The notes under the pieces: generated by a model
What the model was told of the DNA's origin: nothing
Database searches by the model: none
Seen by the model: only the letters and a program-made list of their open reading frames with translations
Part shown: one piece after another, positions 18,604 to 27,326 of the stretch
How positions within the stretch are numbered: position 1 is the first letter of the stretch
How the letters are laid out: each line of letters starts with the position of its first letter
Program-made: the position numbers and the translations under genes
From: Thiobaca trueperi
GTDB lineage: Bacteria > Pseudomonadota > Gammaproteobacteria > Chromatiales > Chromatiaceae
DNA length: 64,000 nucleotides
NCBI RefSeq assembly: GCF_004342175.1
Contig: NZ_SMAO01000002.1
Span: forward strand, 248,001-312,000
Direction of reading: 5' to 3'

Positions 18604-18678
18604 GAAAACGCCAAAACACAGATGGACGTGAGGTTCCCCCGAAAATTAGTCTTCCAAGGGCGACGTAAACTGTCAGCC

Positions 18679-18704
18679 GGGTAGGGTACGCATCGCGTAC
18701 CTTA
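18679..18704 (+). repeat. REP element (GTAGGGTACGCATCGCGTACC type)
   Basis: GGTACGCATCGCGTACC is a palindrome of the kind linked to RAYT transposases. The same core appears inverted at 18866-18886 and direct at 19481-19501, on either side of the transposase gene. Confidence 0.75.
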
Positions 18705-18754
18705 CACCCTCTCAATCGGCACGGACGCTGATTGATTGGTCCAATGCTTGATTC

Positions 18755-18792
18755 AACCGCCGCGCTTCTTCCGGGAGCGCGGCGGTTTTTTT
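18755..18792 (+). terminator. GC-rich hairpin with T-run, first of a twin pair
   Basis: AACCGCCGCGCTTC pairs with GAGCGCGGCGGTT and is followed by seven T. A near copy follows about 60 bases later. It could stop transcription entering the transposase gene from the left. Confidence 0.7.
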
Positions 18793-18816
18793 GTGCCTCG
18801 ATGGAACTACATTGAA

Positions 18817-18850
18817 TCGCCGCGCTTTTTCGGAAACGCGGCGGTTTTTT
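18817..18850 (+). terminator. GC-rich hairpin with T-run, second of a twin pair
   Basis: TCGCCGCGCTTTT pairs with AAACGCGGCGG and is followed by six T. It matches the hairpin at 18755-18792 in stem, loop and T-run, so the two arose by duplication. Confidence 0.7.
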
Positions 18851-18865
18851 ACGGCTTGGCGGAAT

Positions 18866-18886
18866 GGTACGCGATGCGTACCCTAC
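18866..18886 (-). repeat. REP element, inverted copy
   Basis: GGTACGCGATGCGTACCCTAC is the reverse complement of the REP at 18679-18704. It lies about 30 bases before the transposase start. Confidence 0.75.
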
Positions 18887-18915
18887 GGTTTTTCCGACGA
18901 TGGAATGTGCGGCCA

Positions 18916-19479
18916 ATGTCTCACTATCGCCGTTGTTATCTGCCGGGTGGGTCGTTTTTTCTGACGACGGTCACCGAACGTCGGCGTCCGATCCTGTGCA
19001 CCGATCTGGCGCGGGCCTGTCTGCGCGCGGCGATCCTCGACTGTCAACGTCAACATCCGTTTCGCCTGGATGCCATCGTGCTCATGCCCGATCATTTTCA
19101 TGCCATCTTCACCCTGCCGCCGGACGATACGCACTATCCGAAACGCATGGGGCTGATCAAAAAACGCTTCACCCAATGCTGGCTGGCGGCGGGCGGTGCG
19201 GAACAATCCCGCTCCGCCTCGCGTCAGCGCTACCGTCGGCGTGGCGTCTGGCAACGCCGGTTTATGGAACACACCCTGCGCGATCAACGCGACTACACCA
19301 ACCACCTGAATTATCCGCATTTCAACCCGGTGAAACACGGTCACGCCGCCTGCCCCCGCGACTGGCCCTATTCCTCCTTTCACCGCTGGGTCAACTGCGG
19401 CGCCTACACCCCCGACTGGGGCTGCGGCGCCGTCCCCGACATCGACATCGACGACCTCTCCCGCGCGCTGGGCGAATAA
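18916..19479 (+). CDS. REP-associated tyrosine transposase (RAYT, Y1/HUH family)
   Basis: This 187-residue protein starts MSHYRRCYLPGGSFFLTTVT, the usual RAYT opening, and carries the HUH metal-binding motif MPDHFHAI (about residue 56-63). It also has LIKKRFTQ and a late HFNPVKHG segment in the place of the usual YIHYNPVKHG. RAYTs cut and join single-stranded REP palindromes and are thought to spread or maintain them. ATG 18916 was preferred over the in-frame ATG 18736, because the earlier start would read through the two terminator-like hairpins and the inverted REP. REP elements lie on both sides, so the unit is a typical REPtron-like module and may still be active; no frameshift is visible. 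Confidence 0.88.
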   Translation: MSHYRRCYLPGGSFFLTTVTERRRPILCTDLARACLRAAILDCQRQHPFRLDAIVLMPDHFHAIFTLPPDDTHYPKRMGLIKKRFTQCWLAAGGAEQSRSASRQRYRRRGVWQRRFMEHTLRDQRDYTNHLNYPHFNPVKHGHAACPRDWPYSSFHRWVNCGAYTPDWGCGAVPDIDIDDLSRALGE

Positions 19480-19480
19480 A

Positions 19481-19501
19481 GGATACGCATCGCGTACCTT
19501 A
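19481..19501 (+). repeat. REP element downstream of the transposase
   Basis: GGATACGCATCGCGTACCTTA starts two bases after the transposase stop codon. It has the same core as 18679-18704, with one arm mismatch. Confidence 0.75.
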
Positions 19502-19560
19502 ACCTGAACGACTGATTTCGTTGATTGTTTGTCACCTTTTGGGGTGGTACGATCAAACCA

Positions 19561-19764
19561 ATGAACAAAGAGCAACTCAAACATATTGCCGCTGCGTTGC
19601 ATGCGATTGCCTTGGCGCAGTTTGCGGTCTTTGGTTATACCGCGCTGATCGCTCAACCCGTTGCCTGGGTGCAACTGACGCTGTCAATCATCGGTTTCTT
19701 CAACATCGAATTTGTGGCTGTTTGGGTGTTGTCTTACGTTCGTGATTCGGGGAATCCGCCATGA
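19561..19764 (+). CDS. Small two-helix membrane protein (67 aa), first of an overlapping pair
   Basis: MNKEQLKHIAAALHAIALAQ is followed by FAVFGYTALIA and a second hydrophobic stretch, VQLTLSIIGFFNIEFVAVWV, so two transmembrane helices in a hairpin are likely. The C-terminus is short and polar (RDSGNPP). The stop codon overlaps the next start as ATGA (19761-19764). I do not recognise a named family. Similar tiny cassettes of two overlapping membrane-protein genes occur beside mobile repeats in GC-rich bacteria, but that is a recollection. The gene lies between a RAYT module and a long repeat. An earlier start at 19525 is possible but unneeded. Confidence 0.55.
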   Translation: MNKEQLKHIAAALHAIALAQFAVFGYTALIAQPVAWVQLTLSIIGFFNIEFVAVWVLSYVRDSGNPP

Positions 19765-19862
19765 CGAGTTCAGTGCTTTCTCTCTTGATGCTGTTGGTGA
19801 TTGTCAATGTGATCGGCGGTGCATTGATCTGGTATCTCAAACATCACCCGCCTGGTTATTGA
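19761..19862 (+). CDS. Single-helix membrane micropeptide (33 aa), second of the pair
   Basis: ATG 19761 lies within the ATGA that ends the previous gene. The 33 residues start MTSSVLSLLMLLVIVNVIGG, continue through ALIWYLK and end HHPPGY, a single transmembrane helix with a basic, His/Pro tail. Its size and the stop/start overlap suggest it is translated with the 67-residue protein and may pair with it in the membrane. The function is unknown. The long repeat begins only 13 bases downstream. Confidence 0.5.
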   Translation: MTSSVLSLLMLLVIVNVIGGALIWYLKHHPPGY

Positions 19863-19875
19863 TTAGCCAGCAAGG

Positions 19876-20018
19876 TAGCAAGGTAGGATGGGTAGAGTGA
19901 CCGTGGTACGACTTTGAAGATTGGGCACGGACGCCTGTCGGTCACGAAACCCATCGTTTACTGCACCAACGCTTGAACTTGAACGCCCTCGGGAAACCGG
20001 GGGTGTCTTTAATTGGAG
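19876..20018 (+). repeat. Long structured repeat (GTAGGATGGGTAGAG...CGAAACCCATC type), copy 1
   Basis: About 140 bases: TAGCAAGGTAGGATGGGTAG, then AGTGACC, a variable loop, GGTCACGAAACCCATC, and a tail containing CGGGAAACCGGGGG. GATGGGT pairs with ACCCATC and GTGACC with GGTCAC, giving a bulged hairpin. Copy 2 is at 20406-20545 and an inverted, shortened copy at 21394-21465. Copies 1 and 2 bracket the aspartic protease gene. Confidence 0.7.
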
Positions 20019-20024
20019 ATATGA

Positions 20025-20405
<381 letters not shown>

Positions 20406-20408
<3 letters not shown>

Positions 20409-20545
20409 CAAGGTAGGATGGGTAGAGTGACCACGGCATGACGCCGATGATTGGCACGGATGCCAATTGGTCACGAAACCCATCGAACCCATGCACCAAC
20501 GTCTGATCTTTGAACGCCATCGGGAAACCGGGGGCGTTTTTGTTG
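20406..20545 (+). repeat. Long structured repeat, copy 2
   Basis: Same order of blocks as copy 1 (19876-20018): TAGCAAGGTAGGATGGGTAG, AGTGACC, variable loop with TTGGCACGG, GGTCACGAAACCCATC, CGGGAAACCGGGGGCG. Loop bases differ between the copies while the stems are kept, which argues for selection on folding. Confidence 0.7.
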
Positions 20546-20603
20546 GACCGCGCATCGGGTTTGCTAAAATCACCGGGTCGCACCAACGCGCGGAGCACGA
20601 CAC

Positions 20604-20679
20604 ATGCCTACGATCAGTATGTTTTACGGTACCGGATGGAAATATGCTGGAGGGTGATCTTCCAGCTAAGAAACTCTGA
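20604..20679 (+). pseudogene. Remnant of a DUF4160 gene
   Basis: ATG 20604 begins MPTISMFYG, the usual first residues of DUF4160 proteins. After a deletion, another frame reads MLEGDLPAKKL and a stop at 20677-20679, matching the conserved centre of that family. About 60% of the gene is missing, so the piece cannot be functional. It abuts the second long repeat on the left and the GT41 remnant on the right. Confidence 0.55.
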
Positions 20680-20681
20680 AA

Positions 20682-21370
20682 CCGGTTGTGCTGGTGGATC
20701 TGTCGGGCCATACCGCCGGTTCACGGTTGACGGCGTTCGCGCACCGCCCGGCGCCGGTACAGGTGTCGTGGATGGGCTATTTCGCCACGATCGGGCTGGC
20801 GTGTCTGGATGGGGTGCTGCTCAATGTCTGGCACGCGCCACCAGGCGCCGAGCACGCCTTTGTCGAGCCGATCCTCCGTCTGCCCGGCGGGCGCTTCTGT
20901 TACCAGCCAGTGCCCTGGATGCCGACAGAGCTCGCACCACCACCAGCGCTGGTGCGCGGGTTTGTGACCTTCGCCCGCTTCAACAATACCGCCAAGCTCA
21001 ACGTCGGGGTGATCGATCTCTGGGCGCGTATCCTGGCGGCGGTGCCCGCGTGCTCAAGTGGCGCACCCTGCTCGATCCGGACTTGTGCGCTTCGGTGAGT
21101 GCCGCCTTCGCGGCGCGGGGGATCGCGCCCGAGCGGCTGGAACTGCGGGGGCCGAGTTTCCATGCCGATCTGCTCCAAGAATACGCCGACCTCGACCTTG
21201 CGCTCGATCCCTTTCCCTTCACCCGCGGGCTGACCAGTTGCGAAGCGCTGTGGATGGGTGTGCCGGTCGTGACCTGGCAGCAGGCTCGGGCGGTCAGCGG
21301 TAACTGGCGAATGACCTTTGTGTTTGAAGACGAAGATGCCACCCTGATCGATTACCAGGATGACCACTGA
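20682..21370 (+). pseudogene. GT41 (SPINDLY/OGT-like) C-terminal catalytic fragment with frameshift
   Basis: The DNA starts without a start codon in the middle of the GT41 catalytic domain (VVLVDLSGHTAGSRLTAFAH, PAPVQVSWMGYFATIG, FARFNNTAKLN) and reads in one frame to about 21045. There the sense continues in another frame (VLKWRTLLDPDLCASVSAAF ... GLTSCEALWMGVPVVT ... FVFEDEDATLIDYQDDH). The join at AAVP(G)ARVLKW shows a small deletion. No TPR region remains. It resembles the two units of the intact gene at 14377-18543 but is closer to other bacterial SPINDLY proteins in places. It is probably left from a recombination event between repeats. Confidence 0.8.
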
Positions 21371-21393
21371 AAAGGTTTCAATTTGCGCCCAAC

Positions 21394-21465
21394 CAAAAGC
21401 GCCCCCGGTTGGCCGATGGCGTTCAAGTTTAAACCGTGGTTACTCTATCCGTCCTATCTCGCTCA
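21394..21465 (-). repeat. Long structured repeat, inverted and shortened copy 3
   Basis: CGCCCCCGGTTGGCCGATGG and GGTTACTCTATCCGTCC are the reverse complement of the outer parts of copies 1 and 2. The central loop and the GGTCAC arm are missing. It closes the right side of the accessory zone. Confidence 0.6.
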
Positions 21466-21575
21466 ACGATGAATCGCTGCTTCACGAGACGGCAGGTTTC
21501 GAGCTTGGATCGATTTGAGCACTCCGCCTCGAATTCGTGAAGCGGAGCTTCGTCACCAGATCCAGGGAGGATGAA

Positions 21576-21992
21576 TCAACGGCGCCAACAGTCGCTGACC
21601 GTGCCGTCGGACCCTTTCAGCCCTGTCTGCGTGATGGTCAGGGTGCCGCAGGTGTCGCTGGCCTGGGAGCCAACAGGTACGGCTTGCAGGGTGAAAGCGG
21701 TGGCGGTTGGATTGGCGGCAAATGAAAAGCCGTAGTGAGCAGCCATATCGGCCTCGGTCGTGCAGCCGCTGGGAGGCAGGGCGTTGCCGACGTAACTTGA
21801 ACTGCCGGTAAAGCGCCGTTCCATCCTCTGCGCCAGTTCCATCAGACAGGACGCCCCATTTGCCCGCCAGGATTTGCGCACCGAATCCTGATAGGAGGGA
21901 TAGGCAATCGCGGCCAGAATGCCGACGATGGCGACCGTGATCATGAGTTCGATGAGGGTAAAACCGGCGATCTGTGAACGAGTGGTTTGCAT
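21576..21992 (-). CDS. pilE: Type IV pilin, PilE-like
   Basis: The 138-residue product has a short leader ([10 protein letters not shown]) followed by [20 protein letters not shown], the prepilin peptidase cleavage site (G/F) with Glu at +5 and the hydrophobic N-terminal helix. Cys residues near 49, 77, 114 and 134 allow the C-terminal disulfide loop. PilE-type minor pilins enter the pilus tip or prime assembly. It is the last gene after pilY1, 181 bases downstream, in the same order as in Pseudomonas and Xanthomonas (fimT/U-pilV-W-X-Y1-E). Membrane-anchored before assembly. Confidence 0.9.
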   Translation of the reverse strand: MQTTRSQIAGFTLIELMITVAIVGILAAIAYPSYQDSVRKSWRANGASCLMELAQRMERRFTGSSSYVGNALPPSGCTTEADMAAHYGFSFAANPTATAFTLQAVPVGSQASDTCGTLTITQTGLKGSDGTVSDCWRR

Positions 21993-22055
21993 AAATTAAG
22001 AGCCTGTTCCGGCATGTCGTTTCATGAAGTCGCAAAATCAGTCACGCTGCATCCT

Positions 22056-22156
22056 CTGGCTCCCAAACCCCGGCGCGGGAGCCACTCAGGACGCTCCGTC
22101 GTCGCGTGACCGACAGTGGTGCAATGGCATTCCCACGCCAGAGAACGTGGGAATGA
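22056..22156. repeat. Two hairpin repeats between pilE and pilY1
   Basis: CTGGCTCCCAAACCCCGGCG with CGGGAGCCACT (22056-22086) and CATTCCCACGCC with GAACGTGGGAATG (22128-22156) are both palindromes of the family also seen at 8255 and 9710. They lie in the transcribed spacer between pilY1 and pilE and could trim or stabilise the mRNA. Confidence 0.55.
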
Positions 22157-22173
22157 GCCAACGAGCCAGACAG

Positions 22174-25100
22174 TCAGCGCAGTTGCCGCCAACCTTGTCG
22201 GCCAATCGCACTGCCATCCACTCTGCCCGATTCTTTAGCTTCCTCGCCGTTGGAGCCAGCCGTCACCAGGGTGTAATCGTCGCCATCCAGCAGGGCGCGG
22301 GGGGAATCAATGATCTGATCCAACCTGAAACCGCTCAGTGGCACGACGACTTCCTTGCCATCAATGGTCACTGTCCTGGTGTCGTTTTCATCAAATTTCT
22401 TGTCACCATTCACGTCGAAGGTCGGTCCTTCCGAGCGTGCGCCGGTAAACATATCGACAGCAAGTATCCAGCTTTCTCCGCCGCCAGTCTGACATGGATC
22501 GGTCGATGTCACGGGAACCAGAGTGGTGAACAATACCAGCCCGGATCCGGAAAGAATCTGCGGGCGGCTGATGATTCGCTCGCCCTGCTTGATGCGCGCA
22601 CCAGCCGTGTTAGGATCGGGAGAGGTTAAATCGATATACCAACCGCGTTTAACCGGGCTCGCACGAGTTCCCCAGTCGATTGAATTTTTCGAGATGACTC
22701 GCCAGTTTTCCTTTTCGCTTGCAATCTTCAGCTCGAAAATGATTTCCTGTTTCTGCAATGCCGAACGGCCTGCCGTAATTGCACTGCCGTCTTTCCAGAC
22801 TGTCTTGGTTGTCTCGGTCGTGTCTTTCCCCAGGATCGCGTTATCCCAGATTCCATAAGCGGTCTGGACTGTTTTATCGGCAGGGTCGGTCGCGCGCATA
22901 TATTGGCCCGTGCCGAAAAAGACGAGATAGCCGCCTGATGGGTGTATGCCGACATCCAATGGATCGGTAATGGGTTGAGCCACGCCATCGCCATTAACGG
23001 CCTGGAATAGTGGTGCGCCATAGGCGATACCCCAGTCGTCGGCTGACGTCCCGGTAAGGTCGAATTTCCAGAGATTGCCCTTGAGATCGCCGGCATAGGC
23101 GCCGGCGATGGTTTGTTGGCCATCGCGGATCAAGGCGACGGCAGAGAGTCCGTTCATATTGTCATTCGAAACCTGGATCTTTTTAATCAGGCTGCCATCA
23201 TCCAGATCGACAATGTAAAGCGATGCCCCGGTGCCCGTGTCGGAGCCATTGCCGAAATAACCGCTGCCGAAAATGGCGGCCCATTTGCCGTTCTGCAGGC
23301 GACCGATAACGGGTGAGGAGGTCATCTGGCCGACCATATAACCAAGGTCGGTGTCGGTAAACTCCCAGAGCACGTTCGATTCGTCGAAGTTATCCGGGTC
23401 CGTCACATCCAGTGCAAAGACGGTACGCCCGCCAGCGCCCAGCGTGCCGACCAGAACTGAACGCCAAGCACAATCGTCATCACCAACATTGACACAGGCA
23501 TCGCCAACAGAGGGCGAGCCATCGACGAAGTACCGGTGTTGATAGGTTTTGCTGGCGAGATTGGCCAGATTGGGCAACACCGCATTTGGCGCATAGGCAA
23601 ATTTTTCGACGCCCGTTTCCGCATCGAAGGCATGCAGCATGCCGTCATTCGCGCCGACATAAATCATCGGGCTGCGATCTTTATAGGTATCGATAAACCC
23701 GCCTGCGCCAAGATAAGTATCCTGTCCGGGTGTTCCTGTCGGCAGCTTCGCGTACCCAAGATTGGTCGGTTTACCGACATAAAGCGGATCGGAGTTAATG
23801 ATGTCGCCAAGAATTTTGGTGCGGTGGCGAAAGCCGGCTCCATTTTCGCTCGCAGATTCCTGACTATGGTCGCCATAGACCCAGTTCAGCAAAGCCTTCT
23901 GTGAAGTTTCATTTGCAGCCAGCATGTTCTTCTGTGGCGCGTTGAGGTCATCCCAAGTAAGCGGAATGCCCAGTGTCTCATCTGTATCCGTGTCCCACGA
24001 CCAGCTATAGATTTTTCGTTTATTCCAATTTGGAAGCTTTTTCTCAGCGCTCCAGATTGGTGTCTTGGAAGCGTCCTTGCCAAATATTTTCAAGGCGATT
24101 AAGTCGCCGCTCCAGTCATTGCTGTCGAAACTGGCTTGATAGATTATCGCATCGTTAGTGGCGCGACTCGAACTTGCCGCAATGGATGCGGCAGTCGATT
24201 TTGACAGCAGGATGATTCGGGTAAAGGCGTCTTCCAACTGCTTCTGTAAGTTGCCGGCATTGGTGACGAGGAAATAATTGAGTGAAGGTTGGCCTTTCTT
24301 AAGGCCGCTATTCCCTTCTGAGCCATATTTGGCGGCATACCAGAGTGGATTTTCCAAGACGGTCGCCACATCAGCCGAATTACTGGCGGTGAAGGTGCGA
24401 CTGGCCTGAAGCGGGAGTGGTTTGCACGTACTGGGTGGAGTAGCGACGTCGCAGGCTCCGGGCACGAGTCCGGCAGGTGTGTTGAGGAAATAAGCAGGAT
24501 CCTCGTTCTCGCTGGTGTCTTTATCGCGGACTTCCAGGTAAACGCCATCATTTGTGGTTCCCGAAACCACATATCCGATGTGTTGCATAATGCCACCAGC
24601 GGCGTAGCTCGAATCGAGTGAAATCGTCAAGGTCTTGTCTGCATTCACTTTGAGGTCATACAGGACGATCGCGTCCATATCGTGATCGGCGCCTTGCTCG
24701 ACGTCTTCATAATTGATGCGAAATTTAATTGAAGGGCGTCCTTCATTGATGTTTGCATTGGCATCGGAACCCTTTGGATCGGTATTTGCAAATTCCTCAA
24801 TGAAGAAATCAACGATGGTATTCGTCGGCTGGAATTTGCTTTTTTCGGCATTGATGCTGGAGCCGCCTACCGATTTGGCGAATGGCACGACAGTGACCAG
24901 TTTGCCATCTACCGGAATCACGATTTTAGGCAGCGGAGAGGCCAGTGCGACAGAGAAAGTATTGATATCCTGTTTGTCGGTCAGATTGGTGCGAAGGTCA
25001 TTGAGAAAGCCATAACGGGCAATGCCAGCGGAATAATAGCCGCCCTGCTTGGTTGGCTCTGCAGGCGACAGGCCGCGGATATTACCTAATCCGCTGACGC

Positions 25101-27258
25101 TTTTAGCCGTCGGTGCGCCATCATAGTTATCGCCCACCTGTCCGATGAAATGCATGCTTGAACCGCTGCCATATTCGGCGGTCCAGATGGCGTCCGCCTC
25201 ATTTTTCACATTGAGGCCGCTGATGTCGCCACTGAAACTACCCCAAGCGCTGCCAGGAACATACTCGGTATCGAATGATGGATTCACATCGCTGATGAGC
25301 AATTGAGCCGCAGGTGAACAATAGAGTGTATCTTTTTTCAGGTAAGGGTCCTGCCATGATGGCATGGGGAGGTCCATCGTCGAACTGCCTGAATAATCGC
25401 GCAGAGTCACGCGCTCCTTGCCATCGGTCGGTGTTGGCGTGAAGTCTGCTGTGGCAGTTGTTTTTCCGGAAAAATAACGCAGGGTTTCATACATCATTTC
25501 AGCCAGCGGATTGCCCCAGTCCGGAAATTTGCTATTCGATTTGGACATTGACTCGGTTGTCAGCCAACCGTCGTTATATTGATAACTCTGGTCCATATTA
25601 AAATCGACGATGCGGAATTTATTGATGGTTTGCACGATGCCATCAACATTTTCTTTGAAAATTCCGGTTTTCAGGTCGATTTCGTTGGTAAAGCTTTCGA
25701 TGTTTTTGCGCAGAACGCCGCCGCGCATGTTATAGGGGTGGGTAAATGATCCAGACATCAGGCCAAACATCATCTTATCGGTATTTCCATACTTTTGAAG
25801 CAGGCCGTCCGGTTTATACGTGGTGGTATTTGGCGTGGCTGTCGTATCCGTATAGGTTTTACAGCTTTTGTCTAAAAGATCGGAAGATTTGCAGACCTGC
25901 ACGCGCACCACATAATCTGCGATTTTCGAGGCTGGAAGGTCTCGTTTCAGCTTGTAGGTTGTAATGGTTGGCGCCACATTCGGTTCATCTGCTGATTTGC
26001 GAAAGCTTGTCGCCGGCACGATAGCCCAGACTCCATTCGCTGGTTTCCAGAGCAGTTCCCAGTTGTCGTCGCCGGTCATTTCTTCATGGCGAAATTCAAT
26101 GTCATGCCAGCCGGCGGTTAATGTTTTGGTCACAACTGAGCCGGTATTGTTTGCACGGGTCTCAATATTTGAGTCGCCTCTTCTGCCATGTCCGCCATAC
26201 CAGCCAGTGATGACCTGATTGTCAATCAACACCTCGACTGCATCGTCGCCATTCGTCGCAAACAGATAGTTACCCTCTGTCGGCGCATAAATCTGGCCGC
26301 GAATGACAGTCATGTAATAGTCGTGAGCACAGCCATTTGAACCACTGAACGGATTTTTATTTGATCCGGAGTTGCTGATATTGCCGCCAGTGATGGCGCC
26401 GCTGCCGCATTTTTGATCATCGTTTCCCCAGGCATCGACGAGCGCCTGGAATTCAGACGAGTTGTTTGGATGGCTCGCAGTCTGTGTCGTCGAGCTTGTC
26501 TCGCAATCGCCTGAAACGCATTTCGTGCCGGCGACCGGTCGCTCGATCGCCACCCACTCCCAGATCCTGAATTTTGAGTTGGGCAGAACCCGCATTAAAG
26601 GTTCTTTGCTTCCTGTTTTCAGCAGGGTGGTATTGGCAATCAGATGACGTGTCCCGGTCGTGGGGAGAGATAGCGGGGTGTAATCGCGAATGTCATAGCC
26701 ATCGCGGGCGATGCTGTGATATTCCTTGCCCCAACTGTGGGCGTCTTGCGGGATATAAGCGCGCTCCAAGACGGTTTCAGTGGTGGTATCGACGATACGG
26801 TGGCCGCCATACAGCACCTTGCGCAGGGCGTCAATGCGGGTCGTAGTGATGTAGTTGAGAAAATCGCCGCTCCATTTTCCAGGGCATTTTTTGTTGGTGG
26901 TCGTGGAGTCAGGGGTAAAACGATTGTCGCTATAGGTGTAGCAAAGATAAGAATCGAAATAGCCAAAATAATCAAAGCCAGCGTTTGGCTTGTAGCCGAC
27001 ATCCAATACATTGTCACCGTTAAGATCGGACGCATCGTTATAGGCTTCATAATAAAGCGTGTGGTCGCGACCCATGACCAGCATGGTCAATGGTGGCGCG
27101 TCAATTCCCCCGCCCATAAAAAGCGGCGTTTGAGCAATGGCTGGTGGCAGGGATGCATCGTCAGAATACGTAAAGGCTGCGGGAAAAATGAGCAAGGCGC
27201 CAAGTAAAAGTGGGAATAATGGTTGCTTGAGCATGAAACGGCGGCCACGGTTACGCAT
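22174..27258 (-). CDS. pilY1: PilY1, pilus tip-associated adhesin/biogenesis protein with an internal PA14-like domain
   Basis: The 1694-residue protein begins with a signal peptide (PLFPLLLGALLIFPAAFTYS) and the conserved PilY1 N-terminus (PPLTMLVMGRDHTLYYEAY). Around residues 300-425 it has a PA14-like carbohydrate-binding module (EGNYLFATNGDDAVEVLIDN ... GWHDIEFRHEE). The C-terminal third is the PilY1 beta-propeller (YVGANDGMLHAFDAETG, TLGAGGRTVFALDV). Near residue 1613 there is an EF-hand-like calcium loop, DVNGDKKFDEND, needed in Pseudomonas for pilus extension and retraction. No N-terminal vWA MIDAS motif was seen. PilY1 acts outside the cell at the pilus tip and is cotranscribed with the minor pilins. 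MLKQPLF at residue 9 is an alternative start. Confidence 0.93.
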   Translation of the reverse strand: MRNRGRRFMLKQPLFPLLLGALLIFPAAFTYSDDASLPPAIAQTPLFMGGGIDAPPLTMLVMGRDHTLYYEAYNDASDLNGDNVLDVGYKPNAGFDYFGYFDSYLCYTYSDNRFTPDSTTTNKKCPGKWSGDFLNYITTTRIDALRKVLYGGHRIVDTTTETVLERAYIPQDAHSWGKEYHSIARDGYDIRDYTPLSLPTTGTRHLIANTTLLKTGSKEPLMRVLPNSKFRIWEWVAIERPVAGTKCVSGDCETSSTTQTASHPNNSSEFQALVDAWGNDDQKCGSGAITGGNISNSGSNKNPFSGSNGCAHDYYMTVIRGQIYAPTEGNYLFATNGDDAVEVLIDNQVITGWYGGHGRRGDSNIETRANNTGSVVTKTLTAGWHDIEFRHEEMTGDDNWELLWKPANGVWAIVPATSFRKSADEPNVAPTITTYKLKRDLPASKIADYVVRVQVCKSSDLLDKSCKTYTDTTATPNTTTYKPDGLLQKYGNTDKMMFGLMSGSFTHPYNMRGGVLRKNIESFTNEIDLKTGIFKENVDGIVQTINKFRIVDFNMDQSYQYNDGWLTTESMSKSNSKFPDWGNPLAEMMYETLRYFSGKTTATADFTPTPTDGKERVTLRDYSGSSTMDLPMPSWQDPYLKKDTLYCSPAAQLLISDVNPSFDTEYVPGSAWGSFSGDISGLNVKNEADAIWTAEYGSGSSMHFIGQVGDNYDGAPTAKSVSGLGNIRGLSPAEPTKQGGYYSAGIARYGFLNDLRTNLTDKQDINTFSVALASPLPKIVIPVDGKLVTVVPFAKSVGGSSINAEKSKFQPTNTIVDFFIEEFANTDPKGSDANANINEGRPSIKFRINYEDVEQGADHDMDAIVLYDLKVNADKTLTISLDSSYAAGGIMQHIGYVVSGTTNDGVYLEVRDKDTSENEDPAYFLNTPAGLVPGACDVATPPSTCKPLPLQASRTFTASNSADVATVLENPLWYAAKYGSEGNSGLKKGQPSLNYFLVTNAGNLQKQLEDAFTRIILLSKSTAASIAASSSRATNDAIIYQASFDSNDWSGDLIALKIFGKDASKTPIWSAEKKLPNWNKRKIYSWSWDTDTDETLGIPLTWDDLNAPQKNMLAANETSQKALLNWVYGDHSQESASENGAGFRHRTKILGDIINSDPLYVGKPTNLGYAKLPTGTPGQDTYLGAGGFIDTYKDRSPMIYVGANDGMLHAFDAETGVEKFAYAPNAVLPNLANLASKTYQHRYFVDGSPSVGDACVNVGDDDCAWRSVLVGTLGAGGRTVFALDVTDPDNFDESNVLWEFTDTDLGYMVGQMTSSPVIGRLQNGKWAAIFGSGYFGNGSDTGTGASLYIVDLDDGSLIKKIQVSNDNMNGLSAVALIRDGQQTIAGAYAGDLKGNLWKFDLTGTSADDWGIAYGAPLFQAVNGDGVAQPITDPLDVGIHPSGGYLVFFGTGQYMRATDPADKTVQTAYGIWDNAILGKDTTETTKTVWKDGSAITAGRSALQKQEIIFELKIASEKENWRVISKNSIDWGTRASPVKRGWYIDLTSPDPNTAGARIKQGERIISRPQILSGSGLVLFTTLVPVTSTDPCQTGGGESWILAVDMFTGARSEGPTFDVNGDKKFDENDTRTVTIDGKEVVVPLSGFRLDQIIDSPRALLDGDDYTLVTAGSNGEEAKESGRVDGSAIGRQGWRQLR

Positions 27259-27326
27259 GATGTGTCTCCAGTGTAGGAATTTCTTGGCCTGGCATTGCGC
27301 CTTGCAATCTTTACTTCATTCAGCAA

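Noticed and set aside
20510-21370. 286-codon frame through repeat, DUF4160 remnant and GT41 remnant
   Set aside because: Only the last third shows GT41 sense; the rest is out-of-frame, so it is a composite, not a gene.
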